From: Planctomycetota bacterium
GTDB lineage: Bacteria > Planctomycetota > PUPC01 > JABMSA01 > JAUWKK01
Length of the DNA stretch: 32,597 bases
Direction of reading: 5' to 3'
Assembly (NCBI GenBank): GCA_030614245.1
Contig: JAUWKK010000002.1
Location: forward strand, 1-32,597
Of the stretch, positions 17,464 to 26,193 are shown piece after piece (the first letter of the stretch is position 1; each line of letters opens with the position of its first letter). The translations under genes were made by a program, and so were the position numbers. A model generated the notes under the pieces. It worked only from the letters and a program-made list of their open reading frames with translations. It searched no databases and had not been told where the DNA came from.

Positions 17464-18334
17464 TACATTCCCTCACTCAACCAGTAGAGGTCGGCATACG
17501 TCGGGTAGTAATTACCGGGCATCAACCCGTTGCGCCACTGGATGTAGATGAGGCGTCGGGCGGTGAAACCGGTGCGTTCTTTTTTTTTTCGTCGGCCGCC
17601 AGCGCTGCGGCTTCCGCCATTATCGTCGGCACGTCGATGATCGCCTGAAGGATCGCCCACAGCACGGGCGTTCCGATGCTGATCAGCCCCAGCATGGACA
17701 TCCCGACCGCATCGATGCGGTAGTTGATAGCAAGCGCCTCGGCCGCGATATCCCACTGCTCCTGCACTTCCATATCTGGTTTCGGATCCTCGCCGGCTGC
17801 AATGGCTTTCGATTCGGCGTTCATCACGTCCCACAGCCGTTCCGCCCGCTTCGAGAAGGCGATATATTTCGGGAGCGTTTCGCCCACGAGCTCGCCGGCG
17901 GGGCCCAGTCGGAGCGTCTGCGGGAGGACGATGCCATGAGGGAATGCCCGGGCCACGGGAATCAGCCATTGATTATCGTCAGCCAGGTTCACCAGGTGCC
18001 CGCCCAGCATCTCCGGCCTTGCCAGGTCAGCGGGCAGCACGGGTTCAGCAGTTTCCCGCCCGAGCCAGTATTTACCGCCCGGAGCCTCCTGCCATTCTTG
18101 TTTGTCTTTGAAGTATCCGGTTCGCGGTGCGGTGCCGGTTCGCTGGCCTGGGGCCAGTCGATCATGCGATGGCTTCGGCGCGATTATGATGCCCGAGCCC
18201 CCGCCTGGCCCGCCGCCGGTCACTCCCCGGGTCTCGGGGGCACCTCCGGCCAACACCTCTGCTATGCCGGCCTTGGCCAGCACTTCAGCGTTCGCCGAGG
18301 CCGCCCCCGGCAGAAAATACAGAAACCCTGCCAT
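17463..18334 (-). CDS. Tail assembly chaperone, predicted -1 frameshift fusion product (G-T-like)
   Basis: Zero-frame ORF 17522-18334; A10 run at 17580-17589 (minus GAA AAA AAA AAG); -1 frame continues ERTGFTARRLIYIQWRNGLMPGNYYPTYADLYWLSEGM to 17463. Confidence 0.8.
17522..18334 (-). CDS. Tail assembly chaperone, unshifted product (G-like)
   Basis: 270-aa ORF between tail-tube-like and tape measure genes. Confidence 0.75.
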   Translation of the reverse strand: MAGFLYFLPGAASANAEVLAKAGIAEVLAGGAPETRGVTGGGPGGGSGIIIAPKPSHDRLAPGQRTGTAPRTGYFKDKQEWQEAPGGKYWLGRETAEPVLPADLARPEMLGGHLVNLADDNQWLIPVARAFPHGIVLPQTLRLGPAGELVGETLPKYIAFSKRAERLWDVMNAESKAIAAGEDPKPDMEVQEQWDIAAEALAINYRIDAVGMSMLGLISIGTPVLWAILQAIIDVPTIMAEAAALAADEKKKNAPVSPPDASSTSSGATG

Positions 18335-18346
18335 GTCGCCCTCCTC

Positions 18347-19285
18347 TCATGGCGCCACAATCGCTGCAGTCGTATCGATCGCAAGCGGCGCATTGCTGCC
18401 GTCATACGTTGGCGTGATCTGCACAATGGCCATCAGCGGCACCCCGTGAGATCCCCCCACCGTCCGCGTGGTGATCCTGCCCTCATCGACGATAAAACTG
18501 ATGTGCTGTTCCGTCGCGTCGGCTACTCTCGTACCGCCCTTGGCGATCTTACGCAGATATATCACGCTATCATGGATCTCATCCTGTGCCGAACCCTCCA
18601 GACCAAACGTATTGAGCGCGAGCACATCGAGTGTCGTGATTGTAACGATGGGCTGGATGTTCTGGATGGCGACGAAGCTGGGCCAGACCTCGCCGTCTCC
18701 GGCGACCACCATTTCGCTGATGCCGAACCCGATGCTGATGTTCTGGATCGCTGTCAATGCGGCATTGTTGATCTTGACCGGGCCGGCGGTGAATACCTCA
18801 TCGACGGCCGGTGTGCCCGGCAGCGACTGACCCGCCAAGAGCACGATGGGATCGTGCGTGCCGTCCCATGTGGCGATGCCTTCATAGGTCAGCACCGCGC
18901 GATCACCGTGCGGGGCCTCGATGCTGCGGGGTACCAGGAGGCCCTCGTTGATGGATAGCTTGAGGTGGCTGCCGGCGCCCTCTCGCGTCCCACCCTCGGC
19001 CACCGCCTGGAAGTACATTTCGAGGACGTTTGCAGGGTCGGCGCCTAGCGCCAGGCCGACCGCGCCGCACTTATCGAGCGCGGTCTTGATCTTCGTCGTC
19101 GTAAAGCCAACGCAAGGCGCCTGGCCCTGGACCGCGACGAAGCGATTATAGACCTCGCCGGCGCCGCCCAGGATCATCTCGGCTATGCCGGCATCGACGC
19201 TCTGGTCGGTGATCTGGTCGATCAGGACGTCAGAGATCGCGTTGATGTTCACCGCGTATAACACGTGTGCTGCTGCTACACTCAT
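18347..19285 (-). CDS. Major tail protein-like, two duplicated halves
   Basis: Synteny before the chaperone; repeated halves EMILGGAGEVYNRFVAVQGQ / EMVVAGDGEVWPSFVAIQNI. Confidence 0.65.
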   Translation of the reverse strand: MSVAAAHVLYAVNINAISDVLIDQITDQSVDAGIAEMILGGAGEVYNRFVAVQGQAPCVGFTTTKIKTALDKCGAVGLALGADPANVLEMYFQAVAEGGTREGAGSHLKLSINEGLLVPRSIEAPHGDRAVLTYEGIATWDGTHDPIVLLAGQSLPGTPAVDEVFTAGPVKINNAALTAIQNISIGFGISEMVVAGDGEVWPSFVAIQNIQPIVTITTLDVLALNTFGLEGSAQDEIHDSVIYLRKIAKGGTRVADATEQHISFIVDEGRITTRTVGGSHGVPLMAIVQITPTYDGSNAPLAIDTTAAIVAP

Positions 19286-19770
19286 CGGATTACCCTCGTT
19301 TCTCGTTTTCGTGCATGATTCATTCGCCTGGTCAGTTCCCTATGCACCCACTTGGCCATCTTATCGATCTCGGTCTGCGACACCGCGACAACCTCATCCG
19401 CTTTGATAATGGGCGTTATATGCTGGGTTTTCGGATACTTCCACAAATAGTGGGGCGGCTTCATCTTGAGTCGCATGCCCCGCCTCGTCGTCGTAATGAC
19501 GTAGGCGCCGGTCAGTGCTCGCATCAGCCGGCCGGTGTAGACCAGCGGTCGATTATGTCCGAGCTTCTTCCGCTTCGCCTTGCTGTATTTCAGCGTGCGC
19601 CGGTGGTAGCCATATTCCCTGGCCCCCCGTGCTGTAAAGTGCTTCGGCAAGGTACCGCGGTGCCATAGCCGCCCCAGCTTTGTCAACGCCGGCGGCACGC
19701 CCTGCTTGAACGCCTTGAGCGTGGTGCCCGGGCTCCGGGTGTACTCGATGCGGCCTGTCATCCCGCCCAT
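19282..19770 (-). CDS. Head-tail/neck protein (HK97 gp10-like?)
   Basis: Basic 162-aa protein in head-tail connector position. Confidence 0.5.
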   Translation of the reverse strand: MGGMTGRIEYTRSPGTTLKAFKQGVPPALTKLGRLWHRGTLPKHFTARGAREYGYHRRTLKYSKAKRKKLGHNRPLVYTGRLMRALTGAYVITTTRRGMRLKMKPPHYLWKYPKTQHITPIIKADEVVAVSQTEIDKMAKWVHRELTRRMNHARKRETRVIR

Positions 19771-19771
19771 T

Positions 19772-20287
19772 TCACAGCCCCCAGGTAATGCGGAAGGTAA
19801 TCCCATGCAGATCCCCTTCGATGGGAACCTCGTCGTCATCGTTCCGCCACGCGGGATCGACCATGCGGATGGCGTTGATGGCTACATAGCCCGCCTGCCC
19901 GGCCAGGGCCAGCATGTCCTCGAGGATCGCCCCCATGTGATTGAGGAAATCCAGCATCGCATCATCGGCGTTATCCGCCAATTCCGGGGGGATCGGGCCC
20001 TGGAAACATACGTCGAGAGACCGGGTGGTTTCGAACCACTCGGCCGCCCCGCCGGCGATGGACACGGTTTCCCAATCGTCGGTCATATAGACATGGGCGA
20101 ATGGCAGATCCTTGGTTTGAGGATCGAAGGCGACTATGTGCACGCGAGTCTTTGCCCGTTGCGCCGTCTCCTCGTTGACCCAGGTCTGGAACGCCGAGCA
20201 CGACGCGATGTGATCGCGCAGCATAGCCATCGGTATCGACAAGATGCTCGAGGGGGTAATGACACCCATTGAAGGCAGAACGCCCAT
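19772..20287 (-). CDS. Tail completion/terminator-like protein
   Basis: MGVLPSMGVITPSSILSIPMAMLRDHIASCSAFQTWV...; TAATG overlap with upstream gene. Confidence 0.5.
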   Translation of the reverse strand: MGVLPSMGVITPSSILSIPMAMLRDHIASCSAFQTWVNEETAQRAKTRVHIVAFDPQTKDLPFAHVYMTDDWETVSIAGGAAEWFETTRSLDVCFQGPIPPELADNADDAMLDFLNHMGAILEDMLALAGQAGYVAINAIRMVDPAWRNDDDEVPIEGDLHGITFRITWGL

Positions 20288-20634
20288 TATTGTCGCCTCC
20301 GTCGATAGCCAGGCCGACTGCGCTCGATGGATATCGCGCGTTTGACACCAAGCATCCAAGCGTCGCCGTCGCACGTTCGCTCGATGTCGCAGACCGACCA
20401 CTCCTCGCCGTCGAAGGTCGTGCGATCTCTCCGATCGGGCTCGCCTACAACTATGCTCTGGACGGTCACCGTTGCCCGCTTGATAATGACCGTGCCGTCC
20501 TCCGCATCCTCTTCGCGATATTCATCCCGCTTGATGATGGCAGTGATTTCAGACGCTTCACCATCGTGCGGAGAGTACGTAATAGTCCCCCCGAACGTCT
20601 CGGCATTCGCGGCAGTCAGATCGGCGCAATCCAT
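20287..20634 (-). CDS. Head-tail joining protein-like
   Basis: 115 aa directly downstream of major capsid; GGAG upstream. Confidence 0.5.
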   Translation of the reverse strand: MDCADLTAANAETFGGTITYSPHDGEASEITAIIKRDEYREEDAEDGTVIIKRATVTVQSIVVGEPDRRDRTTFDGEEWSVCDIERTCDGDAWMLGVKRAISIERSRPGYRRRRQ

Positions 20635-20643
20635 GTTGTGCTG

Positions 20644-20698
20644 CTCCCGTCAGCGGGAGGGGCCCACCCCCCAGCCCGTGTGCGGTCGGGATGGGGGG
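20644..20698 (-). promoter_or_regulatory. Tandem stable hairpins between major capsid and connector genes
   Basis: CCCCCCA(t)CCCG/CGGG(c)TGGGGGG stem (20667-20698) plus CTCCCG/CGGGAG stem (20644-20659). Confidence 0.7.
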
Positions 20699-20710
20699 CA
20701 GGCGTGGCGA

Positions 20711-21682
20711 CTAGTTGTCGACCCTCACTAGGTGCCCCATGTACTTGTCGATGATTTTCTCATCGGTGTACATGTCGGCCTGGGTGATGTTCGACTTGGT
20801 CTGATTCTCGTAATACTGGGCCATCTCCACGAGATTCTTGACCATCTGCTTCCAGTAGATGATCCGACCGATGCAGGGCTCGAGAGGATTGCTGGTGACG
20901 GCGACCTTGGCGACCATCACGTAGTCGTCGCCCCAAATCTCGCCGCCGGTGAAATCCTGACCATCACTCGCGGTGTTGTAGACCGCCTGGCCCTCGATAA
21001 CCCGGTCGATGCCCAGCACTTGCGCGAGGTTATCGAGCTTCAGCTTCCGTGTAACGATCGCGCTCGCGGCAAACTTCGCCTGGATGGCCGTGTTGGTGTT
21101 GATCATCCTGTCGATGTTCGTGGTGTTGCAGATGAGCGCGTTGGGCATTACCCCAGTGACCATCAGCACTTTGAGCATGGCTGCCCGGATGTGACCGATG
21201 ATGTCCGAGGCGGCCGCGTCCCACGGCTTGTTGCCGTCGGCCGCGCTCCAGTCCGTGAACAGGGCGGCGCCCGACCACGTGCTGATGTTCATCACGGCAA
21301 GTGACACGCGGTACTCCAGCGAGCGGATCAAATCCGCAAACGCCTGCTCCGCGGCGACCATGTCCGCGTTGAACACGGTATCGTAGTTCTTCAAGTGCTC
21401 GACGGGCATCGGTATCTCCTGACCGTACCCCTCGCACTTGTAGGTCTGACTGTCGGCCGCGATATCGCGCCTCGGGTAAGTCGTCCCCGGAGCCCGCGTC
21501 AGCTGACGCAAACGAGTCATCGCCTCGCGCGTAAGCATCGTTATCGTGCCTTGCTGTTTCGGCAGCCCGATCGGTCCCAGCACCTGACTGGCGATCATCT
21601 TCTGGCCCTGGAGGTCAAACTCCCTGAACGCGCCGGCCAATTCCGGCTTCGGCCTCGAGGCCACATCTCCATGCTGGATCAT
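20711..21682 (-). CDS. Major capsid protein
   Basis: 323 aa, position after protease/scaffold and decoration genes; capsid-like content (YDTVFNADMVAAEQAFADLIRSLEYRVSLAVMN...). Confidence 0.75.
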   Translation of the reverse strand: MIQHGDVASRPKPELAGAFREFDLQGQKMIASQVLGPIGLPKQQGTITMLTREAMTRLRQLTRAPGTTYPRRDIAADSQTYKCEGYGQEIPMPVEHLKNYDTVFNADMVAAEQAFADLIRSLEYRVSLAVMNISTWSGAALFTDWSAADGNKPWDAAASDIIGHIRAAMLKVLMVTGVMPNALICNTTNIDRMINTNTAIQAKFAASAIVTRKLKLDNLAQVLGIDRVIEGQAVYNTASDGQDFTGGEIWGDDYVMVAKVAVTSNPLEPCIGRIIYWKQMVKNLVEMAQYYENQTKSNITQADMYTDEKIIDKYMGHLVRVDN

Positions 21683-21749
21683 GTCGTTTTCCCCTTTCAG
21701 TTAGGGTCTGCGTTGCGGTCAATTCTCAAGCTCCGCGGCGGATCGTGGC

Positions 21750-22715
21750 CTACGTCGCGACGATTTCACTCGTGTACGCGGCCTTGATCTGCGAGACATA
21801 GAGCGCATCACTGCCGTGCGCTGCGGGCGTCAGTTCGAAGGTCGCAGTCTTCGCCCCAGCCGGGATGTCACCGTGCGCGATCGTGATGGTGTAATCGGCG
21901 TACGATGTGCCGGTAACGGCCGCCGAGGCATCCTCGACCTTCGTATCGAGTTCATCGAAGTACGAGTCGCAGTCGATGACCGGCGTGTCGTTCGTGTTGC
22001 TCATTGCCGCCCGGACGTGAATGACCAGGTCAGCCCCGTCGTTCATGTCATCGGGAAGGGAGACACTACGAACGATGGGCGTGACATCGGCGGCCACCCA
22101 GCTCAAGCGCAAACAGCTGTTCGTATCGCCGTTTATGTACTCGAGGATGGGTTCGCTGGAAGCACCCAAAATCCCGCCGTCGGCGGCGATGGCATCACCA
22201 TCGTTCTCCCGCCAGCTGCCGATATCCATCGGGATGTGCCCGGGCAACACCGCGATCTCTTCGATGGCGGCCTCGACCGTGCCGGCGAGCACGAGCGCCG
22301 TTGCTACGGACACGGTGCCCGCGGTCGTGCTCAGCACGTTGAACGGCAGCATCTCGATGATGTCGTGCGCTGCAGTCGAGGCCTCTATCGCGATACCGAT
22401 GGCGGAGCCGACCGCTGCGTCGTCGACCTCGCCGTCAGCAGCCGCGTAGAGTATTGCCCCCGCGGCAAAACCGTCCGCGAGCTCTGCCACGACCTTTACC
22501 GTGCCGGGAGCGGTCGTGAGCCGTATCGGCACCGCCAGGTTGCCGGCGGCGAACTCGGTCGCGGTCACCGGAGCGAGGGTGGTGCCGATGGCTTGTTCGC
22601 CCGCATCAGCGTATTCCACGAGGCTACCGCTTCCCGCGTGCAGCTTCACGCGCCTATGCAGCGCCAGCGCTTCATAGGCTTGAAATGTCATCGTCGGTCC
22701 ATGAGTCTCAGCCAT
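21750..22715 (-). CDS. Head decoration protein with extra C-terminal domain
   Basis: N-terminal ~110 aa DUF2190-like (LHRRVKLHAGSGSLVEYADAGEQAIGTTLAPV...GSAIGIAIEAS); long beta-rich C-terminal extension. Confidence 0.6.
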   Translation of the reverse strand: MAETHGPTMTFQAYEALALHRRVKLHAGSGSLVEYADAGEQAIGTTLAPVTATEFAAGNLAVPIRLTTAPGTVKVVAELADGFAAGAILYAAADGEVDDAAVGSAIGIAIEASTAAHDIIEMLPFNVLSTTAGTVSVATALVLAGTVEAAIEEIAVLPGHIPMDIGSWRENDGDAIAADGGILGASSEPILEYINGDTNSCLRLSWVAADVTPIVRSVSLPDDMNDGADLVIHVRAAMSNTNDTPVIDCDSYFDELDTKVEDASAAVTGTSYADYTITIAHGDIPAGAKTATFELTPAAHGSDALYVSQIKAAYTSEIVAT

Positions 22716-22777
22716 GTCTGTTCTCCTCTTCGTAACATGCTTACTATTTCAACATCCACCCGACTCGCGTACGGCGC

Positions 22778-23212
22778 CTATGCGCCGTCGAGGGTCGGCC
22801 TCTTCGCGATCTCCACCTTGTACGCCTCGGCGTACGCGTCCTGATAGCGGATGCCCGGCTCCGCCCTGACCCGCGCTTCCGCGACCTTCTCCGCGGCGGC
22901 TATAGCCGCCTCTTTCGTCACCGCATCGGGCTCGGGCACGTGCTGCACGCCATCGGAACCAGCCAGCAGTTCTTTCCTGATCCCGGCGTTCTCCTCGGTG
23001 AGCCTCGCCACCTCTACTGTCTGGACCTTCAGGGCCTCGGCTCCTGCGGTTTTGACCCTGGCCAGTTCTGCCTGCAGCTTGTCGCAGTATGCCGCCTTGG
23101 CCTCCATGACGCTCAGATCGCCGATCGCCGAAGCCAGCGCGAAGTCGGCATCCTCCGGAAACGCCTGCTGCATCGCGACCAATATCTCCTTCAAGCTCTT
23201 CTTGTCAGCCAT
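22778..23212 (-). CDS. Predicted nested scaffold protein (internal in-frame start)
   Basis: CAGGAGATGAGGACATG precedes in-frame MADKKSLKEILVAMQQAFPEDADFALASAIG... Confidence 0.55.
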   Translation of the reverse strand: MADKKSLKEILVAMQQAFPEDADFALASAIGDLSVMEAKAAYCDKLQAELARVKTAGAEALKVQTVEVARLTEENAGIRKELLAGSDGVQHVPEPDAVTKEAAIAAAEKVAEARVRAEPGIRYQDAYAEAYKVEIAKRPTLDGA

Positions 23213-23998
23213 GTCCTCATCTCCTGAAAAAGCCGTGGGGGTGTCCCCCGAAATCGTCAATCCGTTTCTGATCAAGAACTCCGTTATAAACTTTCGCACC
23301 CGCTGCGGCTTCAGACCGCCGAATATATCGGCCGGCGGTTCGGCGTCCCGCAGCCCGAATACGTATCGGCAGGCGAGCTCGCCCAACGCCGTCAATTCTT
23401 GGGGTTGGCTCAAGAATCCTCCTGGATTCGCCGCCGGATCGTCCACAACATCAGTCGATGCCAGACTATCCAAGCGTGCGTGCATCAGGTCATCCTCATT
23501 CGCCTCGTCCGGACTCACGAAATCACCATCGTCATCCTCGTTCTCTTCGGCGAATTCCTTCTCGGCATCCGGGTCGTGGTAAAAGACGATGCTGGCGCCG
23601 AACATATCCGGCTCTTTATCGGCCATGCGCAATATGTACGAGCCGAGCTTGCCGTCGGGCGATTCGTCCGCCAACTCTGAGACATGGAGATCCGCCCGGA
23701 CGATATTCCCATCCAGACGATAATCCTTCGCCCGCCCGAGGAACTTGCCCAGGCCGTCGTTGCAAAGCCCCGGGTGCGTGAACCGCACCTTAACCCCCAG
23801 CTTCTTGGCATTGCCTCCCTCGACCACCTGTGCCAGGAAGGCGCGGTCAATCCAGAAGTCATGGCCCAGGGCCTCGCCCTCGGTTATCACCGCGAAGTCG
23901 CGGATGAGCTGCCGGTCAGCGTCCACCCGCGCATCCTTCATGCTCCCGGCAAAACTAAGGCGTTCCCGGTTCGGTCTACTTATCGTCGCTGTCGTCAT
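22778..23998 (-). CDS. Head maturation protease/scaffold fusion
   Basis: N-terminal protease-like region (VRFTHPG..., FGASIVFYHD), C-terminal helical scaffold-like region; between portal and decoration genes. Confidence 0.65.
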   Translation of the reverse strand: MTTATISRPNRERLSFAGSMKDARVDADRQLIRDFAVITEGEALGHDFWIDRAFLAQVVEGGNAKKLGVKVRFTHPGLCNDGLGKFLGRAKDYRLDGNIVRADLHVSELADESPDGKLGSYILRMADKEPDMFGASIVFYHDPDAEKEFAEENEDDDGDFVSPDEANEDDLMHARLDSLASTDVVDDPAANPGGFLSQPQELTALGELACRYVFGLRDAEPPADIFGGLKPQRVRKFITEFLIRNGLTISGDTPTAFSGDEDMADKKSLKEILVAMQQAFPEDADFALASAIGDLSVMEAKAAYCDKLQAELARVKTAGAEALKVQTVEVARLTEENAGIRKELLAGSDGVQHVPEPDAVTKEAAIAAAEKVAEARVRAEPGIRYQDAYAEAYKVEIAKRPTLDGA

Positions 23999-25598
23999 CT
24001 TCTTTCCTCTCTTTGGGCGGCGTGCCTCCTGCTAGCACAGCCTGCAATGTCTTCCCCTGGTCTACGCCGGCCAGGAGGGGCCAGAGTTCTTTCGCCGTAG
24101 CAAGACCCGCAGCGCCTTCCTCGACCTCCTGCGCCCTCTGTATGGCATCGAGGATCTCTTGACCCCGCGTCTCCAGGAACTCTCCCCGGTCCTGCGAGAG
24201 CGCGCCCAATGCATCCGTCTGCGTCGCCAGACCGCGGTCCATCTTCTTCGCCCAGGCCGAGACCTCTTTATCCTCGTCCACCCACGGCCAACTTGGGACC
24301 ACCCATTTGTGCTCGAGGATGCTAGACCGCCATGCCAATTTGCCCTCGGCCACCCAGCGCGCGACCTGCCAGCGATAGAGCCGCGAATAGAAACTCCGGA
24401 TCAGCAGCTGCTGCCACGCCCGGAACACGATGAATGCCTGCAGCAGCACGGCGCGCGAGCTCGAGTAATTCAGTTTGCCCCAGTCCAGCAGGATCAACTC
24501 GAGGGGAAGGCCGACGGGGATGGCGAAAAGCCTGATGAACAGCTTGACCGCTCCCTCGAAGTTCTGAGCGGGCCGCGTCTGGCGGATGCCCTTGATTTCC
24601 TGGCCCTTATCGCCGAAGAACGCCGTCGCCATGCCGACATTCATCACCTTCATATCCAGGTCGGGTATCTTCGCGACCGTCCGGTCTTCCGAGCCCGTTA
24701 CCCTGACTGGTTCCCCGCCCTCGGATGTCGTGACCGACAAGGCCAGCCGCGACAGCACCTGCCATGAAATGGCCTCGCTCGTCAGGATATCCTCGAGACG
24801 GTGAGCGATGGCCATTGAGGATACGAGTACCGGCACCCCGCGCGTCTGCGAGGACCGCTTGACGCGATTCAGGATATAAATTGCGTGCTCCGCCTCGATC
24901 GTCGTGGTATCGGCGTGTTCCGGATAGCCCCGGCCGCTGTCCGCGCCCGTTATTTCGAAGCCGACGATCCTGCCCCGCTTATCGAGCCGCACGCCCTGCT
25001 CGACCCTGATGCCCCGATCGTCCTCGCCCGCGGGCATCCTATTCGATCCGATGCGCTCTGCCTCGACGTGCTGCATTTGACCGTCCGCCAATTTCAGCAG
25101 CAACGTATCGCCGACTACCATCAACTCGCGCAGAACGATCTCCTCCATCTTCTTCCCGGGGTGGATTTCCCGCGCCTCGGGATTTTTCCACCACTCGTGC
25201 CATAATTTCTCGATCTTATCGTTCACGCTCGGGATGCTGGATTGGGCCTGCAAGCTGAATCCCGTCGGCCCGAGGATGTAATCGCACGCGCGGTTGATCA
25301 CCGCCTCATACAACCAGTTGTTGCGGTCGAGCCCGCGCGAGGCATCCACGAGCAGACCCCGGTCGTAGCGCATGTGGCTGTCCGCACTGCCCCCCACCTC
25401 CCAGCTGCCGGTCGACCGCAGGTAATCCGTGGCCTTATAGCCGAGTGCCGTATATTTGCCCACAGGCTGAAATTCCAGCGTATCGTCGGATTGAGAGGCA
25501 GTCCGCTTTCCCGGTTGGACGCCATCATTCACCTCGGCGGCCCCGGACCGCCCTCGACCAAATAGGCGTTGGAATTGGTTGCGAGCGGATTCAGTCAC
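23976..25598 (-). CDS. Portal protein (lambda-type)
   Basis: 540 aa; HAIYILNRVKRSSQTRGVPVLVSSMAIAHRLEDILTSEA...; position between terminase and protease. Confidence 0.85.
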   Translation of the reverse strand: MTESARNQFQRLFGRGRSGAAEVNDGVQPGKRTASQSDDTLEFQPVGKYTALGYKATDYLRSTGSWEVGGSADSHMRYDRGLLVDASRGLDRNNWLYEAVINRACDYILGPTGFSLQAQSSIPSVNDKIEKLWHEWWKNPEAREIHPGKKMEEIVLRELMVVGDTLLLKLADGQMQHVEAERIGSNRMPAGEDDRGIRVEQGVRLDKRGRIVGFEITGADSGRGYPEHADTTTIEAEHAIYILNRVKRSSQTRGVPVLVSSMAIAHRLEDILTSEAISWQVLSRLALSVTTSEGGEPVRVTGSEDRTVAKIPDLDMKVMNVGMATAFFGDKGQEIKGIRQTRPAQNFEGAVKLFIRLFAIPVGLPLELILLDWGKLNYSSSRAVLLQAFIVFRAWQQLLIRSFYSRLYRWQVARWVAEGKLAWRSSILEHKWVVPSWPWVDEDKEVSAWAKKMDRGLATQTDALGALSQDRGEFLETRGQEILDAIQRAQEVEEGAAGLATAKELWPLLAGVDQGKTLQAVLAGGTPPKERKEDDDSDDK

Positions 25599-25863
25599 GG
25601 CGGGGCACCATTCCTACAAATTGCGGCGAGGCGGATCGCACGGTCGCATTGAGCGCATCCATTAATTTGGCGAGATGCACCTCGAGGTCTCGGCGGTATT
25701 CGCTAAGCACATACCGGTCTGCAGATTGCTCTCCTGCAGCCTGCGATTTGAAGCCGGCGAGACGCTGCTCGACCTCCTCGATATGCAGCTGCAGTTCCAG
25801 GCGCTGGGCATCGAGCCCTTCCTCGCGTCGCCATCCACCATGCTCCCAAACCGGAACTGCCAT
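25591..25863 (-). CDS. Small protein before portal (gpW-position)
   Basis: MAVPVWEHGGWRREEGLDAQRLELQLHIEEVEQRLAGFKSQAAG...; CAGGAGAG SD. Confidence 0.5.
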   Translation of the reverse strand: MAVPVWEHGGWRREEGLDAQRLELQLHIEEVEQRLAGFKSQAAGEQSADRYVLSEYRRDLEVHLAKLMDALNATVRSASPQFVGMVPRRD

Positions 25864-25920
25864 CGATACTCTCCTGATTCCCGATCTGTCATCCGAGGCG
25901 GGCGCGGCCGGGCGATCATG

Positions 25921-25965
25921 AAAAAAAGCGAGCCGCGTGATTGTGTGGCCCCACACGGCTCGCTT
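25921..25965 (-). terminator. Intrinsic terminator downstream of the tRNA
   Basis: Minus strand AAGCGAGCCG / CGGCTCGCTT perfect 10-bp stem followed by Ts (25921-25927). Confidence 0.85.
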
Positions 25966-26036
25966 CAATATCGACCGCTCCGGCCCGCAGCGGGGGATCG
26001 GCCCGGCGCGTGCCCGCGGAAGTTCAAATTATCGGA

Positions 26037-26112
26037 TGGAGGCGGGAGCTGGATTCGAACCAGCGACCTTCAGGTTATGGGCCTGACAAGCTACCTACTG
26101 CTCCATCCCGCC
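26037..26112 (-). tRNA. tRNA with CAT anticodon, initiator-Met-like, CCA encoded
   Basis: GGCGGGA TG GAGC AGTAGGTA GCTT G TCAGG CCCATAA CCTGA AGGTC GCTGG TTCGAAT CCAGC TCCCGCC T CCA; complete cloverleaf. Confidence 0.9.
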
Positions 26113-26113
26113 A

Positions 26114-26135
26114 TCGCTGGCCTCGGGGTCAGCGA
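26114..26135. repeat. 22-bp intergenic hairpin element, copy 2
   Basis: TCGCTGGCCTCGGGGTCAGCGA; exact reverse complement of 6277-6298; 2 bp from the tRNA 5' end. Confidence 0.7.
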
Positions 26136-26193
26136 GCTCTTCGCGGCCATAATAATACCACCCGGTATGAAGCATGCAACAATAAACTCCCAC

